Positions 1 to 10,555 of a DNA stretch of 64,000 nucleotides are shown in pieces. A model generated the notes under the pieces. The model was not told where the DNA came from, did not search any database, and was given only the letters and a program-made list of their open reading frames with translations. Location: contig NC_061513.1 in the NCBI RefSeq assembly GCF_022539505.1, positions 351,893,696-351,957,695 on the forward strand, read 5' to 3'. The translations under genes were made by a program, and so were the position numbers. The DNA is from Lolium rigidum (taxonomy: Eukaryota > Streptophyta > Magnoliopsida > Poales > Poaceae). Numbering within the stretch: the stretch's first letter is position 1; each line of letters opens with the position of its first letter.

Positions 1-595
1 GCGGGGCGCGGGATCCGCCAGCTGTGACCTCAGTGCCATGCTGCTGACCCCTGCCGGCTCCGCTTCCACGGCCGCGTCCTCTTCCGCCTCCTGGACCTCC
101 GCGTTGGAACGCCATGGCGACCATGTCGGATCCGCCACTCTTCTGGTCATCAGGGTTTTTGCGTTTATGGCTGCCGCTGTTGCCGTTATCACGGTTCTTC
201 TTTTGTTGATGTAGGGGGATTGCTGTAGCTGCGATATCACCGCCTGCGTCATCATCGGCGACAGTATGGTCACTGGCAATGGAGATCATCTCATCCAAAG
301 TCAGTTTATTTGCGTTAGCCAAACAAGTGAGCTTATGCCTCAACAATCCTCCTCTTTGCAGTCCACCAATGAAGGCGTACATGGCAGTGGTGTGGTCGAC
401 GTTTTCACACTCGTTCCTGCATGCCAACCATCGCGTGAGGAAGTTTCTTGAGGATTCTCCCTTCTTCTGAATGCAAGCTTGTAAGTCGCTTGCAGTGGCA
501 GGTCTTTTGTAGGTGCCTCTGAAGTGTTTCTCGAAAGCGGTCTTCAGGTCAAACCAGCAAAAGATGGAGTTTTTCTCGAGGTCGCTCGAGCCGCA
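1..595 (-). pseudogene. gag: E1 gag C-terminal part, displaced frame, cut by window edge
   Basis: Translation in the shifted frame gives the rest of the capsid: SIFCWFDLKTAFEKHF, then FLTRWLACRNECENVDHTTA and YAFIGGLQRGGLLRHK, typical of plant gypsy gag. It then becomes lysine-rich and ends in a Gly/Arg-rich (RGRGRGSGAGRG) tail that is open to position 1. A single-base deletion near 590-600 separates it from the upstream frame. No CCHC zinc knuckle is seen before the window ends. Confidence 0.75.
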
Positions 596-2921
596 TCCGG
601 GCTGGGCCTACAAGGTACAACTGGAGCATGCGGCAGGCGATATTAGGGGTTCCTCCGGCAAAGGTTACTGCATTATAGTAGTCCTCAATCCAGGTATCCG
701 GCCTCTCGGTGCCATCATAATGCTTCAGGTTTCCGGGTAGCTTGAGGTTCATCCTTGGCTTTGGTTCCTCTCGAATCATCCTGCCAAAGCACTTTGGACA
801 GATGTAGTCAGTTCTGTATTCGTTGAGGCGTTCCCGCGCGTCGCGCGAGCGGTGGCGAGGGGACTGTGAGCGAGATCTCCGGCCACAGCCTCCGCCTCCA
901 CCTCCGCCGCCACCGCTAGGTGGTGGTGAGGGAGACCTGCGAGGGGGTCGATCCGACTTCTTGCTTCCGCCTTCAGATTCTCCCCGGCCTTCCCGGTGCT
1001 GGCTCCGGCTCCTGTGGCTGCCTTCGCCGTGGCGCTGGCTGCCCTGGTCGTTCCGGCTCCGGCGAGGTTCCGGATCGCGCTCCTCATCCCGACTCCTCCT
1101 AGGCTCGGGTTCACGATTGTTGTTCTGATTCCGGCGAGGTTCCGGCGTGCGCTCCCTGTTTCTGTTTCTTGAGGGCAGCACGTTGTCGCGGATAACAATT
1201 CCACCATGCCCCTGAGGCCTGGTGTTTCCGGCTGGACTACGGCGGCGAGGGGGACGCGGGTAACCATTAGGCGGAGGAGAGGGGTTGTGGTACTTGTCCC
1301 GTCCAGAGTACGTTGCATCCTTTCCCTTTCTCGGATCCGACGGAGGCGTCTTTGATGGTACGGGGATCGGATTTGGGTGTTCTCTGGCTTTCCTTTTGCG
1401 TTCCGAAGATCCTGTTCGCGATTCGTCATCTCGATGGCGATTGTCGTGGGCGTCCTTCTGCGCAGTGGAGACGCAATGCTCCGGGTTAGATTCCAACCTG
1501 CACGAAGTGTCTGCCTTGCTCTGCTGCATCATTGCTGACGCGACGAGCGTGCGAACGTAGTCGATCTCGATCTCCTCGTTCTTTTTCTTCAAGATCTCTG
1601 CAGCCTTTGTCATATTGTCCTTTGGGGTTGCGAACGGCTGCTGCTCTGTTGGAGTTGCGAAGGTGATCCTACGAGGAGCTATCAACTCCCGCCGGGCCTT
1701 TTCGACCTCATGATGAGCTTCAACGATCTTGTCCTCCCAATGCTTTCGGAGTTCCTTGACCTTTGCCAGTCCTTCGTCCACCTCCTGCTCGCGCTGGATG
1801 AAGTCTTCCACAAAAACTGCGGCGTGCTTCCTTTCCTCCAGCATGGCAGCTGCGGTGTGTTTAAACTTTTTGGCTGTGGCCAGTAGCTCCAGTCTCTTAG
1901 CTTCTAATGCTTCTACGTCTTCGGGAGTGATGGGTTTGTTAAGAATTTCCGAGCGATAAACCGCATCCATGCCTGCTTGTGCGACCATCTCTTCAGGCGA
2001 CAGGAGGTCCCCCGACGAAGAATCCTTGCGGGGCCGCTCCCGCGACATTGGAGATCCATGGTGGGATGGCTGGGGGTCGGATTGGGTGCAAGCCTCTTCT
2101 GATCCATGTTCTCCCAGTGCCGCTACAGTCGCAAGTACCTGCTTCGGCTGGGCGGAGTCGACTTCAGGCTGATCACCGTATCCATATTCCCTCACCTTGC
2201 GATCGAACTCTTCAGTGTCCATGGATTGGGTATCTCCGGAAATTGGGCTTAGGTTGCCCAAAATCGACTCTTCAACCAGATCTCCGCTTTCTCCGACAGC
2301 CTCTTGCTGATCCGGAGTAGCGTTGTTTTCCGGGGCCTCGACCTGCTCGGGACCAGCTCCGGCTTCTTGAGGGGAGGTTCCGGCGGTATGGGCCAAGAAG
2401 TGCACGAAGTGACACCTTTGCTTCTCTAACACCTGGGAGACCCGAGCGGATCTGCATTGGTCTTCCACCTTTATTTCCTGCTCAGGGGCGGATTGGGTGG
2501 GTTTTGATTTTTTCAGATCTAAGGCGGAATCTTCGCTAGGAAGTTCCTGCGTCTCAGATCGGATCTTCGCGACAGCGTCCCGCTCAGCAGCGGTCGCGTC
2601 AGCGTTACTTACCAGTGGGTTTCCGTCGGAATCGACGGTTTCCCCGATGAAGATGTGTATGCCGCCAACTGGGACGATGGAGAGCTTGACGGGGTCGGTT
2701 TTAGCCGGAATCCAGCACTCATCCGGAGGGACGATCGGCAGATTCCCGGCGTAAAGGACACGCCCCACATCGATGGTGTTGTCGTAGCTTCCTATGGCGG
2801 AACCCTCCCGGTTCCGGCCTCCAGACGCCGCAGGCCCCACGGTGGGCGCCAACTGTCGTTGCCTAATCGACGGTACCTCGGAGGAGGGATCCTCACGAGG
2901 GGGAGAAGAAGTAGGGGCCAT
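549..2921 (-). CDS. gag: E1 gag, main reading frame (790 codons, shifts near 595)
   Basis: Nucleocapsid/capsid precursor of E1, which would form cytoplasmic particles around the element RNA. Seen: an acidic, low-complexity N-terminal third; a charged coiled-coil-like stretch around residues 330-430; a long Arg/Ser/Glu/Pro-rich block with RRSRD- and RSRSQ-type repeats (about residues 500-690) ending in a glycine run; then a retrotransposon gag domain starting near CPKCFGRM and containing PGNLKHYDGTERPDTWIEDY. The last 15 residues (RPREKLHLLLV region) are out of frame: capsid coding continues in another frame below 595, so this copy carries a frameshift. The first ATG at 2921 lies in the LTR and the frame is open through the primer site; the next in-frame Met is not until the SMDTEEF region. 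Confidence 0.8.
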   Translation of the reverse strand: MAPTSSPPREDPSSEVPSIRQRQLAPTVGPAASGGRNREGSAIGSYDNTIDVGRVLYAGNLPIVPPDECWIPAKTDPVKLSIVPVGGIHIFIGETVDSDGNPLVSNADATAAERDAVAKIRSETQELPSEDSALDLKKSKPTQSAPEQEIKVEDQCRSARVSQVLEKQRCHFVHFLAHTAGTSPQEAGAGPEQVEAPENNATPDQQEAVGESGDLVEESILGNLSPISGDTQSMDTEEFDRKVREYGYGDQPEVDSAQPKQVLATVAALGEHGSEEACTQSDPQPSHHGSPMSRERPRKDSSSGDLLSPEEMVAQAGMDAVYRSEILNKPITPEDVEALEAKRLELLATAKKFKHTAAAMLEERKHAAVFVEDFIQREQEVDEGLAKVKELRKHWEDKIVEAHHEVEKARRELIAPRRITFATPTEQQPFATPKDNMTKAAEILKKKNEEIEIDYVRTLVASAMMQQSKADTSCRLESNPEHCVSTAQKDAHDNRHRDDESRTGSSERKRKAREHPNPIPVPSKTPPSDPRKGKDATYSGRDKYHNPSPPPNGYPRPPRRRSPAGNTRPQGHGGIVIRDNVLPSRNRNRERTPEPRRNQNNNREPEPRRSRDEERDPEPRRSRNDQGSQRHGEGSHRSRSQHREGRGESEGGSKKSDRPPRRSPSPPPSGGGGGGGGGCGRRSRSQSPRHRSRDARERLNEYRTDYICPKCFGRMIREEPKPRMNLKLPGNLKHYDGTERPDTWIEDYYNAVTFAGGTPNIACRMLQLYLVGPARMRLERPREKLHLLLV
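2835..2853 (-). other. Candidate primer-binding site of E1
   Basis: Minus strand GTTGGCGCCCACCGTGGGG immediately inside the LTR. GGCGCC-type leaders are usual in plant Tat and Athila elements. I cannot assign the tRNA. Confidence 0.45.
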
Positions 2922-3426
2922 AGGGCAGAGTGCACTCGGGACGGTGGTATGCGATTTACCCAGCTTCGGAACACCTGCACGACGACAGGGCCTACTGCTG
3001 CTTGTCTGGAATTATCTGGGCGCTTTCGCGATGTTACAATGAGTTGTAGTTGTGCCTCTAGGGCTCCCAGGATCCGGCTTATATAGGCGCACGGATCTAG
3101 GGTTTACATGGAGAGTCCTAGCCGGATTACAGGTTTGCCTAACTATGAGACTATGTCTTGCCGTGCACGTCAAGGATCCACCTTCCCCTATATGTCATCC
3201 CGGATCCGGGTTCCTACTGGGCCTTCATGGATCCGGGTTCCTTCTAAGGTCGGTCGGATCCGGCTCTCCTGCTCCTGGGCCGGACATCTTCCGTCACGAT
3301 CAACAACAACTGGGCCGCCCGATGGGCCACATGCCTCATCACCATCTGTGGGCCACCCGGGCTTGCCGGATCTAGGCACTGTCGATGGTATACCCATGAA
3401 GTATACCCACAACAACATCGTCGACA
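2854..3426 (-). repeat. E1 5' LTR (573 bp)
   Basis: Begins TGTCGTTGCC and ends ATCGTCGACA on the + strand, giving the TG...CA ends and 5-bp inverted termini expected of an LTR. It directly abuts the primer-site region at 2853. Only one copy is in the window, so the ends are inferred from termini and context rather than from a pair. Confidence 0.75.
3078..3086 (-). promoter_or_regulatory. TATA box of E1 LTR promoter
   Basis: Minus-strand CTATATAAG inside the LTR. Transcription would start about 30 nt downstream, near 3050, and run leftward into gag. This places the ATG at 2921 inside the transcribed R/U5 part of the LTR. Confidence 0.6.
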
Positions 3427-3583
3427 GTTTCGACTTCATCGACAAATCTACTTCTGTTAGGGAGGTCTTCGCCGATCTATGTGACGGTGTCACCAACACC
3501 GACGAAAGTCAAACTCTAAAATATCATCAAGTCTATGTGATTGGAGAAACAAGTCGCCCATAGGAGGAGAGGCTTTCGATGAT

Positions 3584-4651
3584 GTGGGAAATCCATACAT
3601 CGATCCCGCTGATCTTATGCGAGGTCTAGGCACCAAGTATGTCGGACCTGCAACGCGACAGATGGTGCAACTTCCGCAAACGGCTTGGGACAGAGCTGCA
3701 AAAGCCATCGATGACACGGAGCCGATGACTACTACTGCCACAGTCGAAGAGTTGCAAGCATACCAATATAGACTCGCCCGTGCTAGACGAGAACTCGAGA
3801 AACAGAAAGCCAAGCTTGATAGGAGGAGAGCCACAACTTCCGCATCAAGCTGAAGAAGGGCGGAGCTCAGCCGACATTCAGGAACTTCGGAATCCAATCA
3901 TGGAGCAGCCCGTAATAGAGGAAGATTGAGGCTGCACAACATACCTGAAGCCGAGAGGGAGAACCTGGTTCAAAATCTCGACGTGTCCTTTATGTAAATC
4001 GATACAAGAGGAAACATTATTCCCAAAACACCGGAAGCTGGGTATATGGTGACTCAAGCTTTTATACTGGCAAACAGGCCACCTCCCAGAGATCCAAGAG
4101 AAGCATTGTACAACATGGCTCTGGCAGGAGTTGGAGTCATGGGAACAGCGTTCGCAAGCACAAGTACACCTCCCGAAGGTACCCTAAGGCGGAATAGTCC
4201 ACGACCCACAGTGGTAGTACATGACCCTCCAAGAACGAGCGCAGCAAGAGACACATCGACACAGGCGCGAGTCGACAGGGCGCGACAAGAAAGGAGAGAA
4301 CGTCGGCATTCACGAGAGGTCGACGAAGAGGACATGTGTGGGCTCCCTTGCTTCACCCGAAGAGTTCGCAAAACACGGGTCCCATATGGTTTCAAGTTGC
4401 CTGAGAACTATAAGAAGTTCGATGGCCTGCAAGATCCAGAGGATTGGCTAGTCGACTATTTGGAGACAGTAAAATTGACGGGTGGAACCAAAGCAACAGC
4501 CATGCAAAGCATCCAGGTGCACCTAAGTGGAGCAGCGCGATCATGGATTAAAAAGTTACCGCCTGGATCTATCGACAGTTGGGAAACTTTTGAGGACATG
4601 TTCGTGAAAAATTTCTTATCTACATGCAAGAAACCTGCGTCAATAGAGCAG
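3584..4651 (+). pseudogene. gag: E2 gag, N-terminal and capsid part
   Basis: Pieces in different frames. 3584-3853 encodes a charged coiled-coil-like N-terminus (ARARRELEKQKAKLDRRR). After a frameshift, 4046-4651 encodes the Tat signature around PKTPEAGYMVTQAF and RPPPRDPREALYNMA, then the gag core (PYGFKLPENYKKFDGLQDPE; GAARSWIKKLPPGSIDSWE). Coding is cut at 4651 by a solo LTR and resumes at 6089. The stretch 3427-3583 has no clear reading frame and is probably 5' gag or leader. Confidence 0.8.
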
Positions 4652-6083
4652 TGATGTCTACGGGTGCTTCTATTATTGTAGACAGTGTTGGGCCTCCAAG
4701 AGCAGAGGTTTGTAGAACAGCAGCAAGTTTCCCTTAAGTGGATCACCCAAGGTTTATCGAACTCAGGGAGGAAGAGGACAAAGATATCCCTCTCAAGCAA
4801 CCCTGCAATCACGATACAAGAAGTCTCTTGTGTCCCCAACACACCTAATACACTTGTCAGATGTATAGGTGCACTAGTTCGGCGAAGAGATACTGAGATG
4901 CAAATGATATGGATGAATATGAGTGGCAATAGCAATCTGAATAAATTATGGCAGCGAGTAAACATGCAACAAAATAGTAAACAAACGGAGATTCGATGCT
5001 TGGAAGCAAGGCCTAGGGATCCTGCTTTCACTAGTGGACACTCTCAACTTTGATCACATAATAAAACCACTCTACACTCTTGTGTTGGATGATGAACACC
5101 ACTAACTGTGTAGGATTACACGAACCCTCAATGCCGGAGTTAACAAGCTCCACAGTATTCGATATTCATGTTTAAGTAACCTTAGAGTGCATGACAGATC
5201 AACATAACCAAACCAAGAACTAACATAGCATGCACACTGTCACCATCACACTATGAAGGAGGCATAGATCACATCAATACTATCATAGTAATAATTAACT
5301 CCATAACCTACAAGAGATTATGATCATAATCTACGACAAGAACTACACGGTGCACACACTCGTCACCATTACACCGTGAAGGAGGAATAGAGTACTTTAA
5401 TAACATCACTAGAGTAGCACATAGATGATATTCAACTAGATGACATAAAGAGAGAGATGAACCACATAGCTACAGACGGAGCCCTCAGCCCCGGGGTGAA
5501 TTACTCCCTCCTCATCATGGAGGCAGCGATGGCGGTGAAGATGGCGGTGGAGACGGCGGTGGAGATGACTCCGGGGCAATTCCCCATCCCGGCAGGGTGC
5601 CGGAACAGAGACTTCTGTCCCCCGAATTGGAGTTTCGCGATGTGGCGGCGCCCCTGGAGTCTTTCTGGAGTTTCGTCAAGAGGTGCTGCGTTTTTAGGTC
5701 GAAAGGGCTTAAATAGGCGAAGAGACGGAGTCGGAGGGGCCACGGGGCCTCCTCCCCATAGGCCGGCGCGGCCAGGGTGGAGCCCGCGCGGCCCTGTCGT
5801 GTGGGCCCCCCTGGCTCGCCTCCGACTCTCCTTCGGTGTTCTGGGGCCTTCCGGGAAAAATAGGATGTTTGGTCTTCGTTTCGTCGAATTCCGAGAATAT
5901 TGCCCGAACAGCCTTTCCGGAACCAAAAACAGCAGAAAACGAGAACCGGCACCGTGGCATCTTGTTAATAGGTTAGTTCCGGAAAACGCATAAAAACGAT
6001 ATAAAGTGTGAACAAAACATGTAGGTAATGTCATAAAACAAGCATGGAACATCAGAAATTATAGATACGTTGGAGACGTATCA
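4652..6083 (-). mobile_element. Athila-type solo LTR in E2 gag
   Basis: On the + strand it runs TGATGTCTACGGG...GAGACGTATCA, 1432 bp, flanked by a perfect 5-bp duplication AGCAG (4647-4651 and 6084-6088). The flanks rejoin E2 gag exactly in sequence. There is no internal region, so this is a solo LTR left by LTR-LTR recombination. By its TGATACGTCTCC start it is oriented on the minus strand and resembles abundant Triticeae Athila-lineage LTRs (Sabrina/WHAM/Fatima group; exact family not determined). Confidence 0.9.
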
Positions 6084-6088
6084 AGCAG

Positions 6089-6957
6089 CTACGGGCCTGC
6101 AGACAGAAGTATGACGAGTCGATGAGGATGTACATACAGAGGTGGACCATTATCAAAAATTCGGCAGAGAACATATCCGACGAAAGAGCGATAGACGCGT
6201 CTGTTGCTAGGATTCGAAGGAAGGACTTAGTCGAGGATTTGGGAAGGACTAACCCGAAAACAATAGCAGCACTCATGGAAATAGAAAATCGCTGGGCAGA
6301 TGGAGAAGATGCTGTTCACAACAAACGACATAGGTCGCCTGAGGATGAGCGCAATCGAAACATTAAAAATAGACGATGATTTTCTCGCCAGTTCTCAGAT
6401 TATGACGCTCCCGGCCAAATATCGGCTGGTTTCCGAGGAAACAACGGAGGTAGTAGTCGGGATGATTATCAAAAGAGTGGGGAGCGGCGCAACGACTACA
6501 GGGACGGTCCCCGTCCCAACAGGAAAAATAATGGACCAAGGTTCCAAAGGCCGTACGTGTCACCCGAAGATCTGTTGAACGGACCATGCCAAATGCACTT
6601 CTTTCTCGACAACAACGGAAAGAGGCCGTCGGGGCATATGCAGAAGGATTGCCGAACTTTCCAAGCACTACATAGATACGCAGGGCATGCCAACGCACAG
6701 GCAGCAAACAGGAATCCTCAAGGGCCGAGAAGCGAAATCCATCTTCCACCTCCACCGGCAATTACGGACGAAAATCGACACCAGCTGCAGTTGGCGGTAC
6801 CTCCAAGCAACGGTCCTTATATCGACACCAATGGTGCAGTCTCGATGATCCAGAAGGGAAGACCCTCCAATAGAGCTCAGAAAGTGATTTCGCGACAGGT
6901 CTTTATGGCAGAGAAGATGCCTCCACCAACAATCAAGTACCTGAATTGGTCGGGATA
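6089..6957 (+). pseudogene. gag: E2 gag, C-terminal part
   Basis: Resumes after the solo LTR with the capsid helix RQKYDESMRMYIQRW, then DERAIDASVARIRRKDLVED and a basic Asn/Arg-rich linker. CQMHFFLDNNGKRPSGHMQKDC resembles the atypical zinc-knuckle-like region of Tat gags. It shifts frame near 6370 and 6550 and ends at TAG 6955-6957 in a place where family members read through, so the stop is a mutation between gag and protease. Confidence 0.75.
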
Positions 6958-7640
6958 GGACATCGGTTTCACCATAGCAGACCACCCGCAGCAAGTCCCT
7001 CGACTAGGGCAATCAGCTTTGATTCTACCAGCGGTGATCGCAGGATTCGACGTTTCACGAGTGTTCATAGATGGAGGCAATAGTCTAAACCTCATGTATG
7101 CAGATACATTGAGGAAGATGAATATATCCTTGGCGAACTAAACACCAACCGATACGCGTTTCCATTGGATAACACCAGAGAAGCCAAGTTATCCGTTGGG
7201 AAAGATCAATCTCGACGTTCAGTTTGGAACCCGAGAGAACTACAGAAGAGAGAAGCTGGAGTCTGAAGTCGTGGATTTCCCTTCACAGTACCATGCATTG
7301 CTGGGACGACCCGCATATGCCAGGTTTATGGCGGTACCACATTACACATACCTGTTGTGGAGACTACCTGGACCCAACGGACCAATCACAGTAAAAGGCA
7401 GTTTCGCGCTAGCGGATAAGTGCGACAAGGATTTCCATCGGTTGTCAGAAACTTTTGGGATGCAAGCAGAGTATATGGCGTCAAGGCTAACAACTGATCA
7501 CGACGTGCTGGCAGACGGAGGGAGGCCGCTAAAGGAGCCAACCTTTGCTACCATTAAAAACTCGAAGGAAGTGCAGATTCACCTGACAGATCCCAAGAAG
7601 ACGACAACTATCGCAACAACATGGATCTCGCATAGGAAAG
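6958..7640 (+). pseudogene. E2 aspartic protease region
   Basis: After the stop, coding continues with LPAVIAGFDVSRVFIDGGNS. FIDGGN is the active-site loop (Asp-Gly-Gly form used by Tat elements), and YHALLGRPAYARFMAVPHYT is the C-terminal half. A stop (TAA about 7139-7141) interrupts the domain. 7196-7640 is open and ends in an acidic linker that leads to RT. Its role would be to cleave the polyprotein in the particle. Confidence 0.75.
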
Positions 7641-8565
7641 CGCGCTCGTCGAGTTCCTCCGTGAGCGCTGAGAAATCTTCGCATGGTGTCCAGCAGACAT
7701 GCCAGGAGTACCGAGGGAACTTGCCGAGCACCCTCTTAACTTGGATCCAATGGCTAGACCAATCAAACAACCTTCGCGGCGTTTTTCGGAACCCAACCGT
7801 AAAGCTATGCTGTCGGAAATTAATCAACTCAGAGAAGCAGGATTTATCAACGAGTTACACACAAAAGCCACGTGGGTAGCTAACCCAGTGCTGGTCCTGA
7901 AGAAAAACACAGAGGTCCTTCACATGTGCGTTGACTTCACGTGTCTCAATAAACACTATCCAAAGGATCACTTCCCCCTCCCGAGGATCGATCAAATTAT
8001 CGACTCTACGGTAGGCTGTGAACATCTTTCCTTCTTGGACGCATATTCTGGTTACAACCAGATCCGACTAAAAGAATGAGATGAGGTCAAAACAGCTTTT
8101 ATAACACCCTATGGCGTGTTCTGATACAGAACAATGCCTTTCGGGTTAAAAAACACGGGAGCAACATATCCACGGATGATGCAGAAGTGTCTCGCCACAC
8201 AGATTGGCAAGAACGTTCAAGTGTATATCGACGATGTCATCATAACAACAAACAAAGGATCAACCTTGATCGAGGATCTTAAGGAAACTTTCAATAACCT
8301 CAACAAATTCTGCCTCAAGCTGAACCCGACGAAGTGCTCTTTTGGTGTCCCTGCGGGAGAACTTCTCGGGTTTCTGGTGTCAGCAAGAGGAATCGAGGCC
8401 AACCCAGAGAAAATTCAAGCCATGGTAACAATGCGGAAACCAACCAAGCTAAAGGAAATACAACAGTTAACTGGGCGAGTCGCAGCTTTAAGCAGATTCC
8501 TCACCAGGCTGGGAGAAAAGGCGTTGCCATTTTATGCCTTGATCAGGCAAGGAGAAAAATTCGAG
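7641..8565 (+). pseudogene. E2 reverse transcriptase
   Basis: RT blocks are clear but broken. MPGVPRELAEHPLNLDP and the AGFINELHTKATWVANPVLV block lie in 7699-8079. FPLPRIDQIIDSTVGCEHLS and FLDAYSGYNQ follow, then two in-frame stops (8077-8079 and near 8124). The domain continues from 8134 with MPFGLKNTGATYPRMM and the catalytic box VQVYIDDVII (YIDD at about 8221). A frameshift and a TGA lie near 7640-7670 at the junction with protease. The catalytic Asp pair is intact, but no full-length protein can be made. Confidence 0.88.
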
Positions 8566-9337
8566 TGGAACGAAGAAGCAGACAGAGCCTTTGAGGACCT
8601 TAAGCGCACAATTTCGACACCTCCAATATTGGTGGCGCCTATGGAAAAGGAACCTCTCCTGCTTTACATCGCAGCCACACCTCAGGTGGTTAGCACGGTA
8701 CTTGTGGTCGAAAGAGAAGAAGAAGGGAAACTTCACGGAGTTGAGAGGCCTGTATACTTCATCAGCGAAGTTTTATCGCCTTCAAAACAGCAGTACCCGC
8801 AGTATCAGAAGTTGGCATATGGAGTGTTTACAACAACAAGAAAATTGCGACACTATTTCTCGGCACATCCGATAATAGTGGTCAATGAGGCGCCTTTATC
8901 AAACATATTAAACAACCCAGAAGCGATGGGTCGTGTATCCCTTTGGGGAATAGAGCTTTCCCCTCGGGACATCACGTATGAGAAAAGAAAAGCAATAAAA
9001 CCACAGATTTTACCAGACTTTGTCGCAGAGTGGATGGAGCTGCAAAATACAGGACCCCCAGATTTGTCGAGAACCTGGACTATGAACTTTGACGGGTCCA
9101 AAAGGCTAGAAGGAGCTGGAGCAGGCGTGATATTAGTATCACCTCAAGAAGATAAGTTGAAGTATGTGCTGCGGATGACGTTTTCTAACGCATCTAACAA
9201 TGAGGCGGAATATGAAGCACTCATACATGGGATGAAGATGGCAAAAGCTTGCGGTGCAACCCGGTTAAAAATCTTCGGCGACTCCCAACTCGTGGCTCAA
9301 CAGGTGATGAACAAGTGCGACGCGGTCAATGATAGCA
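8566..9337 (+). pseudogene. E2 tandem RNase H domains (gypsy RNase H plus archaeal-type RNase H)
   Basis: Same open frame as RT. First domain: EADRAFEDLKRTISTPPILV to the tether region around 9000, with degenerate catalytic positions (LLYIAATP where active enzymes have a D-A-S motif). Second domain begins at about 9075 with MNFDGSKRLEGAGAGVILVS, then SNNEAEYEALIHGM and KIFGDSQLVAQQV, giving the D, E and D of an active-type RNase H fold. The last catalytic segment falls in the next frame (9329 on). A decayed first domain plus a well-kept second one is the known Tat-lineage arrangement. Confidence 0.85.
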
Positions 9338-9937
9338 TACAAGGAGGTATACAATGAACTCGAGAAACTCTTTGATGGGTGCGAAGTGAATCATATTAGT
9401 AGACTCAGCAACGACGAAGCCGATGTTTTGGCAAACATCGGGTCGCAGTGCTTCGCAATACCACCCGACGTATTTTGGGAGAAGATAACTGAAAGGTCAA
9501 CCAAGGCGAAGAAACAACCAAAAAAGAAGGAGAAGCTTGAGAAAGACTCGGGGGCTCCAGCAGGATCGGAAGCAAACGCCTTGGGAGATGAGGAATCACA
9601 CGAGGTATTGGTAGTACAAGTTCCTTGGATGCAGGTTTACGTAGCATACATCCTAAGGAAAGAAATACCCGAAGATCCGGTAGAAGCCATGCGAGTTATT
9701 CGACGATCCAAGGCCTTTACTGTGGTAAAGGGTGAGTTGTATAAGCGAAGCATATCGGGAGTATTGCAGAGATGCGTTACACCCGAAGAAGGAAGAGTTA
9801 TTCTGAAGGATGTACACGAGGGAGTATGCGGCCACTACGCAAGCAGTCGATCCATAGCAGCCAAGATTTTCAGAGCAGGATTTTACTGGCTAACAACAAT
9901 AGAAGATGCAAAGGACATAGTGCGTACCTGCGACGCG
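9338..9937 (+). pseudogene. E2 integrase N-terminal part, cut by family N
   Basis: After a frameshift near 9340 the frame finishes RNase H (SRLSNDEADVLANIGS). It then has a Lys/Glu-rich linker (KKQPKKKEKLEKDSGAP) and begins integrase: CVTPEEGRVILKDVHEGVCGHYA with the His pair of the HHCC zinc finger. The first Cys of the CxxC pair (IVRTCDA) is the last codon block before family N at 9938. The DDE core is absent from the window. Confidence 0.82.
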
Positions 9938-10154
9938 TGAAAGAGCAAGATCCACATCCCGTGTTTTGTGTGTTTGATGACAACACTTGAATGTATTTAA
10001 CCGTGCGCAAAGATTGTCTTTGATAGATTTGCAAGTGTACGGTGCCCTCGCTGAACACATTATGATCGGAGGACTGAAGCGGAGCTCTTAGGTTTTCTGG
10101 TTTTGCGTGTGTGTCGCGAGGTGACATGGTAGGAGAGGAAAAGAGGAAAAAGCA

Positions 10155-10515
10155 GTTTCAGCCAAAGCGGTACTACCGGTACCAGGAGCGGTAGTACCGC
10201 TACCCTACTGGTACCGCTCTGCAGTACCGCTCTGGAGGTTTCTCACGCAAATGTCCCACAGAACAAGTTACGGTACCTTTGCGGTACCTTGAGCGGTAGT
10301 ACCGCCTCGGTACCGCTTAAGTACCGTAACTAAAGTTACGGCAGTACCGCTTCGGTACCGCTTGGGATCCAATAAGCTCTGGAGGCCATTGCGGTACCTC
10401 GAGCGGTACCGCAAGCGGGAGTACCGCTATGTGTCCACGTCGACAAGTTCTGTGGGGATTTCTAATCCAGAGCGGTAGTACCTCTTACGAAAGCGGTAGT
10501 ACCGCTTAGGCAGAA
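10155..10515 (+). repeat. GTAC-centred palindrome array in family N U3
   Basis: Dense copies of AGCGGTAGTACCGCT, GCGGTACCGC and related half-sites, all centred on GGTACC or GTAC, occupy U3 directly upstream of the TATA box at 10546. The same array is present in the two reverse LTRs (13110-13475 and 24695-25065). Position suggests an enhancer/operator or strong RNA structure. GTAC is the core bound by SBP-box (SPL) factors, which makes them one candidate reader; this is inference. Confidence 0.8.
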
Positions 10516-10545
10516 ACTGCACATAACGGTTGGATTTGAGGAGAC

Positions 10546-10555
10546 CTATATAAAG
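10546..10555 (+). promoter_or_regulatory. TATA box of family N LTR
   Basis: CTATATAAAG followed about 30-50 nt later by a pyrimidine-rich start region (TTCTTCCCC...CTCTCTCTCTCC). Conserved in the two reverse LTRs. Confidence 0.75.

Larger units (their letters stand above)
1..3426 (-). mobile_element. E1: Ty3/gypsy LTR retrotransposon, 5' part (Tat-like)
   Basis: Minus-strand element seen from its 5' LTR (2854-3426) through gag to the left edge of the window. The LTR has matching termini TGTCG...CGACA and a TATA box in the element's sense, and is followed by a primer-site-like GGCGCC segment and a long gag. Protease and polymerase, if present, lie beyond position 1. It is inserted in E2, whose gag coding begins just to the right. 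The 5 bp after the LTR are GTTTC (3427-3431); the partner duplication would be outside the window. The Tat-like assignment rests on the gag style and the GGCGCC leader and is less certain than for E2. Confidence 0.85.
3427..9937 (+). mobile_element. E2: Ty3/gypsy Tat-lineage retrotransposon, degenerate, both ends missing
   Basis: Plus-strand element with domains in the order gag (3584-6957), protease (about 6960-7640), RT (about 7640-8560), gypsy RNase H (about 8560-9060), a second archaeal-type RNase H (about 9070-9440) and the integrase zinc-binding region (about 9660-9937). The second RNase H is the hallmark of the Tat lineage. The left end is cut by E1 and the right end by family N inside integrase; no LTR of E2 is in the window. 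Stops and frameshifts occur in every domain, so it is not functional. Confidence 0.9.

Noticed and set aside
823..1128. Plus-strand Pro/Arg-rich ORF
   Set aside because: Shadow of the RS-rich block of E1 gag on the opposite strand.
10155..10515. Regularly repeated palindromes resembling a CRISPR array
   Set aside because: Units vary in length and spacing, there are no unique spacers of constant size, and this is a plant retrotransposon U3.
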